Under the pieces are notes generated by a model. The model was given only the letters and a program-made list of their open reading frames with translations. It was not told where the DNA came from and made no database searches. The translations under genes were made by a program, and so were the position numbers. Below, one piece after another: positions 26,090 through 34,620 of a stretch of DNA of 64,000 nucleotides. The DNA is from Nocardia sp. NRRL S-836. Its GTDB lineage: Bacteria; Actinomycetota; Actinomycetes; Mycobacteriales; Pseudonocardiaceae. The stretch is taken from the NCBI RefSeq assembly GCF_001279525.1, contig NZ_LGDY01000111.1, positions 1-64,000 on the forward strand. The letters run 5' to 3'. Positions within the stretch are counted from its first letter, which is position 1, and each line of letters begins with the position of its first letter.

Positions 26090-27282
26090 CACGTTGCCTT
26101 TCGCAGGTGCAGCTCGGTGACCGGCGCGTGTGCGGCGCCCGGTGGCGGCCGTCCGGTGTCGGCGGGCTGCTCGGATTTGTCGTGCTCCTGTGCGGGAGGG
26201 GCTGACTTGCCTGCCCGAAGCGGCATCGGCATCTGGTCCGGGCGCGGGGAGCGCTGGGCGGCGAGCCGGTCGGCGACCGCGGCCGCCGCGCCGACCCACG
26301 CACGCCGGGAGGCGTCGCTGATCCGGGCGTGCACGATCGGTCGGCCGCCCGCGAGCTGCGGGTCGAACGGCACCTCGACCACCAGGGCGGTGCGCGCGGC
26401 GAAGTAGGCGAGCATCTGCCGCCGCAGCGCCGGGGGCGCGGCCGCCGCGGCGGGACCGACGACCGTGACCGCGCCGGAGACGAGCTCCGGCCGCCGGGTG
26501 TCGAGGTGGTCGAGCATCCATGCCGCGCTCTGCGCGACGTCGGGCTCGAGCGTGATCGGCACGACCAGCTGGTCGGCCATGGCCGCGGCCCACTGCCAGT
26601 TGCCGGTGCGGACGTTGTTACCGGTGTCCATCACCGTCAGCCCGAAGTAGCGCGACAACAGCAACCAGATCCGGCCGCACTCACCGGGCCCGATCTGCTC
26701 TGCGCGGGCCGGGTCGGTGTCGCTGGCCAGGACCTCTGCACGCGAGGGCTGCGAGCGCAGGTAGTGAGTGAGATCGCCCGCCGTGCCGACCGCGGTGAGC
26801 TGCTCGGCCGCGCCGAGCAGGTGCCACACGTGCGTGTCCGGTGTCGTGACCTCCGCGCGCTGCGCGAGGGTGCCGCGGGCCTCGTGGTTGTCCCACGCGA
26901 CCACCGGTCCGCCGCGCAGCGCGGCGAAGGTGTGGGTGAGCATCAACGTGGTGGTGCTGACCTGTGCGCCGCCTTTGGGGTTGGCGACCATCACCAGCCG
27001 GCCGCCCCCGAGGTGCTGGCGCACCGCGACCTCGGCCTGCCGGTGCCGTGCCTCCTCCCGGCCTGGGCCAGGCTTGATCAGCCCGCCGGTCATCTTCCGG
27101 AGCCGGGCGCGCCACCCCCACAGCGCTGGATCCGCCGTCACCGGCGGCAGCGGGGCGGCCAGCTGCTCCGGGCCTGGACGTTCGACGGGAACGTCATTGG
27201 ATGGCGCGGCCGCGGCGGCCCGTGCCGGGGCGGCCGCGTTCAGGTCGATAGGGTCCTCGGCGTGGTAGCCGTTGCCGGTCAC
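26089..27282 (-). CDS. MinD/ParA-like ATPase with a degenerate P-loop
   Basis: 397 residues from GTG 27282 (GTGA overlap with the previous gene). The fold is that of MinD/ParA: VMVANPKGGAQVSTTTLMLT at about 100-119 stands where the deviant Walker A KGGVGKTT should be. The signature Lys of KGG is kept but G-K is replaced by Q-V. Later motifs (LTVMDTGNN, then VVPITLEPDVAQSAAWMLDH) are preserved. Residues 1-60 and the C-terminal 60 are disordered and Pro-rich. Such proteins often accompany the start of actinobacterial transfer operons and may position the machine. With the P-loop Lys missing it may bind but not hydrolyse ATP. Confidence 0.75.
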   Translation of the reverse strand: MTGNGYHAEDPIDLNAAAPARAAAAAPSNDVPVERPGPEQLAAPLPPVTADPALWGWRARLRKMTGGLIKPGPGREEARHRQAEVAVRQHLGGGRLVMVANPKGGAQVSTTTLMLTHTFAALRGGPVVAWDNHEARGTLAQRAEVTTPDTHVWHLLGAAEQLTAVGTAGDLTHYLRSQPSRAEVLASDTDPARAEQIGPGECGRIWLLLSRYFGLTVMDTGNNVRTGNWQWAAAMADQLVVPITLEPDVAQSAAWMLDHLDTRRPELVSGAVTVVGPAAAAAPPALRRQMLAYFAARTALVVEVPFDPQLAGGRPIVHARISDASRRAWVGAAAAVADRLAAQRSPRPDQMPMPLRAGKSAPPAQEHDKSEQPADTGRPPPGAAHAPVTELHLRKAT

Positions 27283-27995
27283 CACTGCGGCCCCCCACGT
27301 GAGAGCCCCTGCCCCGGTACCGCGACGTCGTGGTCGGGCGCGCGTTTCGGGTGCACGGCCGCGAGGATCCGTTTCGCGGCGTCGCGCAGCGACCCGTCCG
27401 TGCCGGGTGCCTCGCGTGCCGGTCCCGCACGGAACGCCTGGTTGTCCTCCAGGCCGGCGGACGGGTCTAGAGGTCGTACGGCTGGTCCGTCGACCGGGAG
27501 TGGGATGTCTGTGTCGGTGAAGAACCAATTCGTTCCGTGTAGATCCCAGCGCACCAAGTGGCGCTGATGGTCCTGTTCGACCGCGTCCTGTGCCATGGCC
27601 GCAGTCGGGGCCACGTGAACCGTCCATCCGCCGTCGCGGGCTTCGGCGTATCCGTACTGTTCGGCCTGGGTCAAAAGCTCTTCAAGCTCCCGCGCGGAAT
27701 TGACCCTGAATGTGTAGACGCCACCGTTCTCTTGTACGATGGCCACCGGATTGTGCAGATCTCGCCCGTTGCCTACGTCGGGCTCGCCGGACGCGTAGTA
27801 AGCGTGAATGCTGCACGTCTGCTCAGGGGGCTCGTCGACCCCGACGAGCATCTCCAAAGTCCGGTCCAACTCCGGGTCATAAGCACTGATCGCAGGTTCC
27901 CAGCCCCATTCCCGCGGATCCCAGCCAGGCGGGAGACGAACAGGTGGCTCCTTGTCCCATTCCGCCTGAGGGATGTCTACTGGACGGAATTCCAT
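27279..27995 (-). CDS. hypothetical acidic protein of the transfer operon
   Basis: 238 residues from ATG 27995, which has AGGGAG 7 bases upstream. Acidic, Trp- and Pro-rich (PPVRLPPGWDPREWGWEPAI), with a central segment YTFRVNSARELEELLTQAEQ. No signal peptide or membrane helix, and no motif known to me. Its stop overlaps the MinD-like start (GTGA), so the two are made together and may interact. There is no gene in the 88 bases between it and the NlpC/P60 gene. Confidence 0.7.
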   Translation of the reverse strand: MEFRPVDIPQAEWDKEPPVRLPPGWDPREWGWEPAISAYDPELDRTLEMLVGVDEPPEQTCSIHAYYASGEPDVGNGRDLHNPVAIVQENGGVYTFRVNSARELEELLTQAEQYGYAEARDGGWTVHVAPTAAMAQDAVEQDHQRHLVRWDLHGTNWFFTDTDIPLPVDGPAVRPLDPSAGLEDNQAFRAGPAREAPGTDGSLRDAAKRILAAVHPKRAPDHDVAVPGQGLSRGGPQW

Positions 27996-28083
27996 TCCAC
28001 ATCTCCCTTCATTTTTGCCTCGTACTGCTCGACCTTTCCCTGCACCTTCATGCGCTCTCCTCTTATCGAATTGGGCTTGTCTG

Positions 28084-29208
28084 CTACGGAATTGGGCGGG
28101 CGCCGACATTCCGGAAATCTCCGCCTGTTCTGACCGTGGAGACCTTGACGACATCGCCGCTTTGCGGGGCTTCCAGCATCAGGTGCTGGCCGTTGATCTG
28201 CCCCAGGTACATGGCGACATGGTGTGTGCCCCAGAACAGCAGGTCACCGGACCTGGCCTGCATGAAAGGGACGACGAGTTTCGCGCGGGTGAGCTGCGCG
28301 TCCGAGGGCCGGATGATCTGCACTCCGGCTTGTGCGTACGCGTACAGCGTCAAGCCCGAACAATCGAAGCCGACTTTGTCGTAATCGCCGTACGAGTCGG
28401 CGACACCGCCGTCGCGCACGCCTTTCGTGGGGCCGTCGGCGTTGCCGCCGCCCCAGGAGTAGGTGATGCCCAGCCACGACAGTCCGGCCGCGATCGCGGT
28501 GGCGACCTGCGGGGACGCCGCGTGCACGACGCCGGCGACACCGGCTTCCGGCGGCAGGGTGACGTCCGAGCCGGTGACGGTGACCTGGATGCGGCCCTTG
28601 AACGAGCGGTCCGCGCAGTCCAGCGGCGGTCCGGAGCCGTCGTAGAGCGCGGCGACGACCGCTTCGGCGAAGGGCTGGTGGCGCTGGTAGCGCCAGCCCT
28701 CGCCGCTGCGCTCGACGTCCTCGGCGAGTTCGTGGTTCGGGCGGGCGTCGGTGTCGTAGCCCGGTGCGCGTGTGAGCAGCACGGTGAAGAAGCCCTTGGA
28801 CGCGGCGGCGGCGTCGGTGCGGTCGTAGCCGAGGTAGGCGTTCGCGGGGCCCGGCGCGATCTGCTGGAACACGCCGACGGCGTTGCCGTTGCGCGCCAAC
28901 GGGTTGAGCGTTGATTCCTGCATGCCGGCCTGCAACGCGATGACCGCGCCGCGGCGGGTGATGTTCATGGCTTTGGCGACCCCGAGGATCTGCCGCACCG
29001 TCGTGGTCTGCGTCGGTGAGAGCGTCACTCCGGCGAACGAGCCGCCGCCCTGCGGTGGCGCCGGGGTGCTGTGTCCGGTGCCGGGTACCTGGCAGGTCGC
29101 GGGCGGGATGATCGCCTCGGCGTCGGCGCGGCGGGGTTGCAGCAGCACCAGCACGAGCAGCATCGCGCCGGCGAGCGCGGCGAGCGGGATCAGGAGAAGT
29201 TTCGCCAT
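28084..29208 (-). CDS. secreted cell-wall hydrolase: lytic-transglycosylase-like plus NlpC/P60 domain
   Basis: 374 residues from ATG 29208 (TGATG overlap with the lipoprotein). Membrane anchor at 5-28. Residues about 75-215 resemble a goose-type or SLT-like muramidase region (ALQAGMQESTLNPLARNGNA, GVFQQIAPG). The C-terminal NlpC/P60 peptidase has the catalytic Cys in GFDCSGL (about 282) and His in HHVAMYLG (about 328). It would open peptidoglycan locally so that the transfer channel can cross the wall, the role of VirB1/TraG-type proteins in Gram-positive conjugation. Confidence 0.88.
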   Translation of the reverse strand: MAKLLLIPLAALAGAMLLVLVLLQPRRADAEAIIPPATCQVPGTGHSTPAPPQGGGSFAGVTLSPTQTTTVRQILGVAKAMNITRRGAVIALQAGMQESTLNPLARNGNAVGVFQQIAPGPANAYLGYDRTDAAAASKGFFTVLLTRAPGYDTDARPNHELAEDVERSGEGWRYQRHQPFAEAVVAALYDGSGPPLDCADRSFKGRIQVTVTGSDVTLPPEAGVAGVVHAASPQVATAIAAGLSWLGITYSWGGGNADGPTKGVRDGGVADSYGDYDKVGFDCSGLTLYAYAQAGVQIIRPSDAQLTRAKLVVPFMQARSGDLLFWGTHHVAMYLGQINGQHLMLEAPQSGDVVKVSTVRTGGDFRNVGARPIP

Positions 29209-29858
29209 CAGCCAGCCTCGACATGGACGTCGACGAGCCACCGGCCGTCGGGCTGGCGCAGTACCGCGCGGGTGGTGAGGACCTGCTCGGTCTGGACGGC
29301 GGCGTCGGCCGCGAGCAGGGTGCGGTGCGCTGTCGCCCGCACGTAGACCTGGCCCTCGCCGCGCGGGGCCTCGGGGATGATCTCGGCGGTGATCCGGTCG
29401 CAGCGGGTGGACAGTTGCTGCTCGACCACCGCGCGGTACGAAGCTTCGCTGTCACCGGCCCGCAGGTCCGCGGTCTTGCCCGCGGTGGTGGAGAACACCG
29501 TTGCCCGCTCGATGTTGTTGTTGCGGGGCTGGCGGTAGTCCGAGGCGCACCACTGCGTCATCCACGCCCGCGTCACCGCGACCGGGTCCGCGAAGTCGGT
29601 GGTCGCGGCGGTCGGCGCGGTCGGGGGCGGCGGCACCGTCGACGGGGCACCGGCGGGCGCGGACGGTGTGATCGGCGAGACGCTCGGCAGCCGCAGACCC
29701 GATCCGGGCGGCGGTGACGGACTGGTCGCCGGTGTCGACGCGCTCAGTTCCGGCCCGGTGGGTGCCGGGACGGTCCGGTCGGGTGTGGGGGAGGAGCAGC
29801 CCGCGCACACCAGCACGGCGAGTGCGGCGGCCAGGCCGGTCGAGGTCCAGGTGCGCAT
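29208..29858 (-). CDS. lipoprotein of the transfer operon
   Basis: 216 residues from ATG 29858 with AAGGAG at good spacing. Signal peptide with lipobox LVCAGC (Cys about 21), then about 75 residues of Ser/Thr/Pro. The mature domain (about 90-216) ends in HRTLLAADAAVQTEQVLTTR and LRQPDGRWLVDVHVEA, which has the look of an NTF2-like fold. Exported and lipid-anchored. Coupled to the NlpC/P60 protein, so they may act together on the outside of the membrane. Confidence 0.75.
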   Translation of the reverse strand: MRTWTSTGLAAALAVLVCAGCSSPTPDRTVPAPTGPELSASTPATSPSPPPGSGLRLPSVSPITPSAPAGAPSTVPPPPTAPTAATTDFADPVAVTRAWMTQWCASDYRQPRNNNIERATVFSTTAGKTADLRAGDSEASYRAVVEQQLSTRCDRITAEIIPEAPRGEGQVYVRATAHRTLLAADAAVQTEQVLTTRAVLRQPDGRWLVDVHVEAG

Positions 29859-29948
29859 GGGCTTCTCCTTCCAGGGCAGGGCGGGTGATCGGTCAGGTCG
29901 GGTGCGCGCGGCGTGAGCCGGGTCGCGTGCGCTGTTCGCGCGGGCCGG

Positions 29949-30713
29949 TCACGGCGGGCCCGTCTTGCGGGGCCGGGTGTTGCCGGGGCCGCGGTTGACG
30001 GCACGGCGACCGCGCGGTTTGGAGGCCTGCCACTCCCGGAACGTCCGGTCGCCGATGAGGCGCTGGATGTGCGGGATGTGGTTCTGCCGCATGCCGACCG
30101 GTGACGGTCCCAGCACCGCGTCGAGATCTGAGCCGGCGTTGGTGTGCCACCCGGCCGCCGCGATCGCCTCCTCGGTCGGGAAGACATCGGCCACGCGGTG
30201 GCGTGTCGGGTCGATGAGGTGGTCCTCGCGGCCGCCGTAGCTGTAGACCCAGCGGAAGTTGTCCGGCGCGTTCGGCGCGGCGATGCGTTCGAACCGCGAG
30301 ATTTCCTTGGTGTAGCTGTAGAACAGCGTCCGGGGTGTCGCCCGTGCGACGTGCAGCCAGGCGGACAGGTAGGAGTCGGAGAAGTAGTCGCCCGCGTCGT
30401 GCACCCGTAGCGCCGCCCCGTCGAACTTCGGCGCGCGCAGCTCGTCGAGGATGTCCGCGGTCCACTGGTCGAGGTCGTCGAGGATGCGCGCGAGGTTGCG
30501 CTCGTGTTTGGCCAGTACCTGCGGGAACCGGTACGTTCCCGTGCGGGCGTAGCAGGCTCGTGCGCATACGCCGGCCTGCTCGCACGTCACATACCGGCGG
30601 CCGTCCGGCAGTTTCCCTGCCAGCGCGGGGATCGAGAAGTTGTGGATTCCGTGAGGCCGCAGCCACCGGTTCTGGGTGATCATGCGTTCGGGCCGGGAAG
30701 TGTTGCGTGGCAT
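29949..30713 (-). CDS. GP88-family protein (phage/plasmid gene-product-88 type)
   Basis: 254 residues from ATG 30713 (TGATG overlap with the YczE-like gene). The N-terminal half has CEQAGVCARACYARTGTYRF with clustered cysteines, then LAKHERNLARILDD, FDGAALRVHDAGDYFSDSYL and FYSYTKEI. From memory this is the pattern of GP88 proteins of actinophages and plasmids, whose role is unknown; the Cys arrangement suggests an iron-sulfur or zinc site. The C-terminal tail is basic. It separates the metabolic cassette from the conserved transfer genes. Confidence 0.72.
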   Translation of the reverse strand: MPRNTSRPERMITQNRWLRPHGIHNFSIPALAGKLPDGRRYVTCEQAGVCARACYARTGTYRFPQVLAKHERNLARILDDLDQWTADILDELRAPKFDGAALRVHDAGDYFSDSYLSAWLHVARATPRTLFYSYTKEISRFERIAAPNAPDNFRWVYSYGGREDHLIDPTRHRVADVFPTEEAIAAAGWHTNAGSDLDAVLGPSPVGMRQNHIPHIQRLIGDRTFREWQASKPRGRRAVNRGPGNTRPRKTGPP

Positions 30714-31402
30714 CAGGTTTCACCCCGCACACGTGCGCTCCTGTGTGGATGGTGCGTGAACAGTGGGACGAGGGACGCGATCGACGGGCCCAGGGCGACG
30801 GCGAGCAGCACGCTCCCGGCCCCGAGCGACCCATTGGCGACCGCGACCGCGGGGTTGATCATCAGCACGCCGGCGAGCAGGCACCCCACGTCGGCGCCGA
30901 TGCGGATGCGTGCCTGGCTCCAGTTCGTGCGGAGGGCGATCGCGGCCATCAGGCCGTCGCGGGGCAGCGCGCCGAGCTCGGCCGACAAGTACAGGGCGGT
31001 GCCGACGGCGAACATGGCGCCTCCGAGCAGCATCGCCGTCATCCGCAGCCACACCGCCTGCGGCGCGGGCAGCACCGTGAGGGTGAGGTCGGCGACGACC
31101 GCGGGGATCACGACCGAGGCGACCGTGCCGATGCCGGGCTTGACGCGCAGCGCGAGGTTGGCCACCAGCAGCGCCGACTGCACGGCGATGATCGCGCCGC
31201 CGATCGTCCACCCGCACCGCTCACCCACCGCCCGGTGGAACACATCCAGCGGCAACAGCCCCAGGGCGGCGGTGACGAGCATGCCCACGGCGACGCCCAT
31301 GAGCGCGTTGCCGACGACGACCTGGCCCAGCCGGATGACGAACGGCCGGGAACCGATGCCGGCGGTCCCACCGGGCTGGTCGTGTGCGGGATCAGTGGGC
31401 AT
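30713..31402 (-). CDS. YczE/YitT-like integral membrane protein
   Basis: 229 residues from ATG 31402, whose start overlaps the phosphatase gene by 11 bases. Five or so membrane helices (VVVGNALMGVAVGMLVTAAL, GGAIIAVQSALLVANLAL, and others). The opening motif GVAVGMLVTAALGLLPLDVF is typical of the YczE/YyaS family, membrane proteins of unknown transport function found in actinobacteria. Part of the metabolic cassette inside the transfer region. Confidence 0.7.
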   Translation of the reverse strand: MPTDPAHDQPGGTAGIGSRPFVIRLGQVVVGNALMGVAVGMLVTAALGLLPLDVFHRAVGERCGWTIGGAIIAVQSALLVANLALRVKPGIGTVASVVIPAVVADLTLTVLPAPQAVWLRMTAMLLGGAMFAVGTALYLSAELGALPRDGLMAAIALRTNWSQARIRIGADVGCLLAGVLMINPAVAVANGSLGAGSVLLAVALGPSIASLVPLFTHHPHRSARVRGET

Positions 31403-32282
31403 GACCGCTCACCCACTCGCGCTCCGGTGCCGGCACTCGACGGTCGAGCGCGGCGGCCCCGGCCTTCTCCATCAGCACCAGCAGCTCGTCGGCGACCTCC
31501 GGCGCGGCCGCGAAGATCGGGTCGCCCAGGTGCGCGGCCGGTCCGCCGGTGCCCGGCCAGCTCACGACCGCCCCGGCTTCCTCGCAGATCAGCAGGCCGG
31601 CGGCCCAGTCCCACTCGTTGAGGTAGTGCTCGAAGTAGCCGCCGAAGACCCCTTGCGCGACCCGGCACAGGTCGATGACGGCGCTGCCGACGCGGCGGAT
31701 GTCCTCGACGTGCTCGATCATGCGCGCGACCACGGCGGCCTGCGGGCCGCGCTCGGCGGCCTGGTAGCTGAAGCCGGTGGCGAGCAACCGCTGCGACAGC
31801 GGCTTGTCCTTGCGGGCGTCCAGCGTGACCCACTGGTGACGCACGGCGGGGTCGTAGAAGCGGGCGCCGTTGCCGCGGCCGGCGGAGTACACACGGCCGC
31901 TGACCGGTTCGGCGACCGCACCGGCGAGCACGACGCCGTCGACCTCGATGGCGATCGACACCCCGTACTCGGGTGCTCCGGCGTGCAGATTGGCGGTGCC
32001 GTCGACGCCGTCGGCGATCAGCCGCAGCTCGCCCGGACGTGCCCGTGCCACACCGCTTTCCTCGCCGGTGAAGGAGTGCGGCGCCTCGCCCCAGATCTCG
32101 GCGGCTTCCTGGCGCATCGCGGCTTCGGAGGCCGGGTCGCAGTCGGTGACGTAGTCGGTCTCGCTGCTCTTGGTGGTCGCGTCAGTGGCTCCGGGCCGTG
32201 CCAGGCGCTCGCGCACGGTGCGGGCACCGGCGCCGGCGAGGTGCTCGGCGTGGATCTGCAGCTGACGTGTATCGAAATGCAC
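31392..32282 (-). CDS. inositol-monophosphatase-family phosphatase
   Basis: 296 residues from GTG 32282, chosen for the GGGAG site five bases upstream; the frame is open to 32555 and an ATG at residue -53 is possible. Family motifs are in order: SFTGEES (Glu metal ligand), IADGVDGTANLH (the DxxDGTxN motif, with Val in place of Pro/Ile) and EWDWAAGLLICEEAG. The enzyme would remove phosphate from a sugar-alcohol, PAP or similar substrate with Mg2+. Within the cassette it precedes the YczE-like gene; its substrate cannot be read from sequence. Confidence 0.82.
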   Translation of the reverse strand: MHFDTRQLQIHAEHLAGAGARTVRERLARPGATDATTKSSETDYVTDCDPASEAAMRQEAAEIWGEAPHSFTGEESGVARARPGELRLIADGVDGTANLHAGAPEYGVSIAIEVDGVVLAGAVAEPVSGRVYSAGRGNGARFYDPAVRHQWVTLDARKDKPLSQRLLATGFSYQAAERGPQAAVVARMIEHVEDIRRVGSAVIDLCRVAQGVFGGYFEHYLNEWDWAAGLLICEEAGAVVSWPGTGGPAAHLGDPIFAAAPEVADELLVLMEKAGAAALDRRVPAPEREWVSGHAH

Positions 32283-32571
32283 TTGCTCTCCCTGACGGTG
32301 GTAGATCACGGACGGGGCGGGCCGGATCACCCGATGAGGCGGGGGCGGCGCGCCGAGGCGCAGCGGCGTGACATCTCGCTGGGGCCCGGTACGACCGGGC
32401 GCGTCAGGGAGGGGCGAGAACACGTCGCGCGGATCGGAACTCATGGCGCGGGCCCACAGTCGTGCGTGTGAGCCCTGGGGCACGAGCCGGACATCGGGGG
32501 CTGGTGGGCGGGGGTGCCGGACGTGGACGTGCCCAACCCCAGCCGGCACGTCCACGCCGGCACGTTCGTGG

Positions 32572-33057
32572 TCATCGGCTCCCTCCCGTCACGACCGGGC
32601 ACACCGCGGTGATCAGCCCGTCGCGCGGTGCCGCGAACGCGAGCGCGGGGAACACCTTGCGCAGCAACCCGAGTCCGGCCGTGTTGGTGGCGCCGACCGA
32701 CGCGGTGACGGCGAGCGCGCCGTCACGGGCGGCTTCCTCACCGAGGCGGGTCGCCAGCGCGGTGCCCGCGCCGCGGCGCTGCCAGGCGTCTTCGACGAGC
32801 ACTGCGATCTCGATGCCGTCGGCGTCGAAGATCATGGACGCGACACCGACCATGCTCTGCTCGGTCCACGCGGCGACGGTGAGCTGGTCGGCGCGCGCGG
32901 GCAGCGCCTCCAGCAGCAGCCGCGCCGCGCCGGCCGTGCCGCCGTGGCAGCGCGATCGCAGCGCCGCGTCCGAGCAGCGGGCGAGCAGCCTGCGCAGTTC
33001 CCGCATGGTCACGTCGTCGTCGGCGTGGACGTCGAACATCTCGAAGGTGGTGGTCAC
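32572..33057 (-). CDS. GNAT-family N-acetyltransferase
   Basis: 161 residues from GTG 33057 with AGGAGGGGAG directly upstream, overlapping the thioesterase stop (GTGA). The acetyl-CoA-binding motif A reads VLVEDAWQRRGAGTALATRL, with the QRRGAGT turn. The N-terminal part begins FEMFDVHADDDVTMRELRRL. Substrate unknown. It belongs to the cassette of chorismate-lyase-like, thioesterase and acetyltransferase genes read with stop-start overlaps. Confidence 0.8.
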   Translation of the reverse strand: MTTTFEMFDVHADDDVTMRELRRLLARCSDAALRSRCHGGTAGAARLLLEALPARADQLTVAAWTEQSMVGVASMIFDADGIEIAVLVEDAWQRRGAGTALATRLGEEAARDGALAVTASVGATNTAGLGLLRKVFPALAFAAPRDGLITAVCPVVTGGSR

Positions 33058-33938
33058 GCTCCCCTCCTGCGGGAGAGCAGCGGTTGTGACTGCAGCAGCC
33101 GCAACGGCCGCACCACCGCGGGGCGGGGCCACCGCAACGCCTGAAGCAGGGCGGTCGCGCCTCGCGGGCCGCTGATGAAGAAGTGGCCGCCGGGGAACGT
33201 CGTGTGCGTCGCGTCGGCCGCGAGCTCCAGCCACCGGTGCGCGGCGCACGCCGGCGCGTACCAGTCCGCCGCGCCCGACCACGCGTGGAGCGGACAGTCC
33301 AAGACTGCGGGCTTGCCGGGCCAGTAGGTCTCGGCGGCGGTGAGATCGGCGCGCACGCGCGGCAGCCACCCCCGCAGGAACTGTTCGTGGCGCCGCAGCC
33401 GGGGTGGAAGGCCGCCCATGTCGGTGAGCTTCGCGAGCAGCTCCCGGTCGCCGAGCAGGTGCAGCGGGTGCGGCGGGCGCACCATCGGCGCGCGGCTGCC
33501 GGAGACGATGACCGCCTGCGGGCAGTGCCGGTGCTCCTGCAGGCGCACGGCGACGGCATGGGCGAGCAGTGCACCGAACGAGTGCCCGAACAACGCCACC
33601 GCGGTGTCGCTGTCGCCGATGTGTGCGAGCAGCGCCTCGGTGATGGTGTCGACGAGCTGCGGGGTCAGCTTGGTCACCGGGTCCTCGTCGCGGCGGTCGT
33701 CGCGGCCGGGCAGCGTCACGCTCACCAGGTCGATTCCCTGCGGCAGCAGCGGAATCCACGAGTGGTAGGCGCTGAGACCGGCGCCGGACCAGGGGAACGC
33801 GACCAGCGTGTGCCGGGCGGGACCGGGACCGGTGCGGTACCGCGTGAGCCACCCCGAAGTCGAGGGCGCGGGGTGGCGCGGGGGCGCCGGGATCGCCGGC
33901 TGCGGGGGCGTCAGCTGTATCGGCATGTTCGTGATCAC
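33054..33938 (-). CDS. type II thioesterase (alpha/beta hydrolase)
   Basis: 294 residues from GTG 33938 (GTGA overlap with the gene before). The nucleophile elbow is GHSFG (about 120), preceded by FPWSGAGLSAYHSW; the family Asp lies in WSGAADWYAP and the His in FPGGHFFI. Type II thioesterases remove stalled acyl groups from carrier proteins of NRPS or PKS assembly lines, or process free acyl thioesters. No carrier protein or synthase is in this window, so either the partner lies elsewhere or the enzyme has another thioester substrate. Confidence 0.85.
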   Translation of the reverse strand: MITNMPIQLTPPQPAIPAPPRHPAPSTSGWLTRYRTGPGPARHTLVAFPWSGAGLSAYHSWIPLLPQGIDLVSVTLPGRDDRRDEDPVTKLTPQLVDTITEALLAHIGDSDTAVALFGHSFGALLAHAVAVRLQEHRHCPQAVIVSGSRAPMVRPPHPLHLLGDRELLAKLTDMGGLPPRLRRHEQFLRGWLPRVRADLTAAETYWPGKPAVLDCPLHAWSGAADWYAPACAAHRWLELAADATHTTFPGGHFFISGPRGATALLQALRWPRPAVVRPLRLLQSQPLLSRRRGA

Positions 33939-34513
33939 CACACGGGCACGGAGGTCGGGACAGGACGGGGCAGCAGCACGCCGTGTTGCGGGGCGCGATC
34001 ACGCAGCACCCGCCAGAACACGATTTCGTCCGCGAGAACCGCGGGCATGCCGCCGGGGTAGAGCGTGCCGCGCGACATGATCGCCGGGGCCTGCGGTTCG
34101 CGCGGGCCGTCGATCTCGATGGCGTAGTGGGTGCCGCGCGGCGCGTCGGGGATGAGCTCGCCGATGGGGACCGCGCCGTCGCGCAGCAGGACGAGCTGCT
34201 CGGGCGTCAAACCCAGGCGCGGCACGTGGATGAGCGACTTGATCGCCGCCAGGTGCGGGCCCTCGGCGTTGAGCGGGACGAAGACACCGTTGCGGCGCAA
34301 CACTTCCGTCCCGGGCTCCAGGCCGAGCAGCATGCCCTCGTGCTCGTCGACCACGTCCAGCCGGTCCGCTTCGACGGGCACCCGCCGCAGCGGGTAGCCG
34401 GTCCACCAGCTCAGGATCGTGGAGAACTTCGGCGCCACCCGGATTCCGCGTGCGAGCCGGGCGACTCGGTCGGCGAGCTCGTCGGTGGCCGCGCGGGACT
34501 TGAGGGGAATCAC
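33935..34513 (-). CDS. chorismate-lyase-like protein
   Basis: 192 residues from GTG 34513 with AAGGAGGACC upstream. The region TEVLRRNGVFVPLNAEGPHL, then KSLIHVPRLGLTPEQL and GAVPIGELIP, is arranged like chorismate-pyruvate lyase (UbiC-type) or the related UTRA fold: an Arg-rich strand, an S-L-I-P-like segment and a G-x-P-x-G-E-L-hydrophobic segment. If so, it would make a hydroxybenzoate-type product or bind a small ligand. The match is by pattern and not certain. First gene of a three-gene overlapping unit with the thioesterase and acetyltransferase. Confidence 0.5.
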   Translation of the reverse strand: MIPLKSRAATDELADRVARLARGIRVAPKFSTILSWWTGYPLRRVPVEADRLDVVDEHEGMLLGLEPGTEVLRRNGVFVPLNAEGPHLAAIKSLIHVPRLGLTPEQLVLLRDGAVPIGELIPDAPRGTHYAIEIDGPREPQAPAIMSRGTLYPGGMPAVLADEIVFWRVLRDRAPQHGVLLPRPVPTSVPVW

Positions 34514-34556
34514 CTGGTCCTCCTTCTGTGCGTCGCTTGTGGTGGGGCTGGTGCGC

Positions 34557-34582
34557 CCCACCCCCGGGGAAGTGGGGGTGGG
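34557..34582 (-). terminator. hairpin between the secreted Pro-rich protein and the cassette
   Basis: A 9-bp perfect stem (CCCACCCCC with GGGGGTGGG) closes an 8-base loop. It lies just after the stop at 34621 and before the start at 34513 in the - direction, so it may terminate or attenuate transcription entering the metabolic cassette. Confidence 0.5.
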
Positions 34583-34620
34583 ACGCCGGACGTGGGGCGG
34601 TGAACCGGTCCTGGCCTGGG

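Noticed and set aside
32283..32555. Longer N-terminus for the inositol-phosphatase-like protein
   Set aside because: The extension is Pro/Arg-rich and the GTG at 32282 has a well-spaced GGGAG; kept only as an alternative start.
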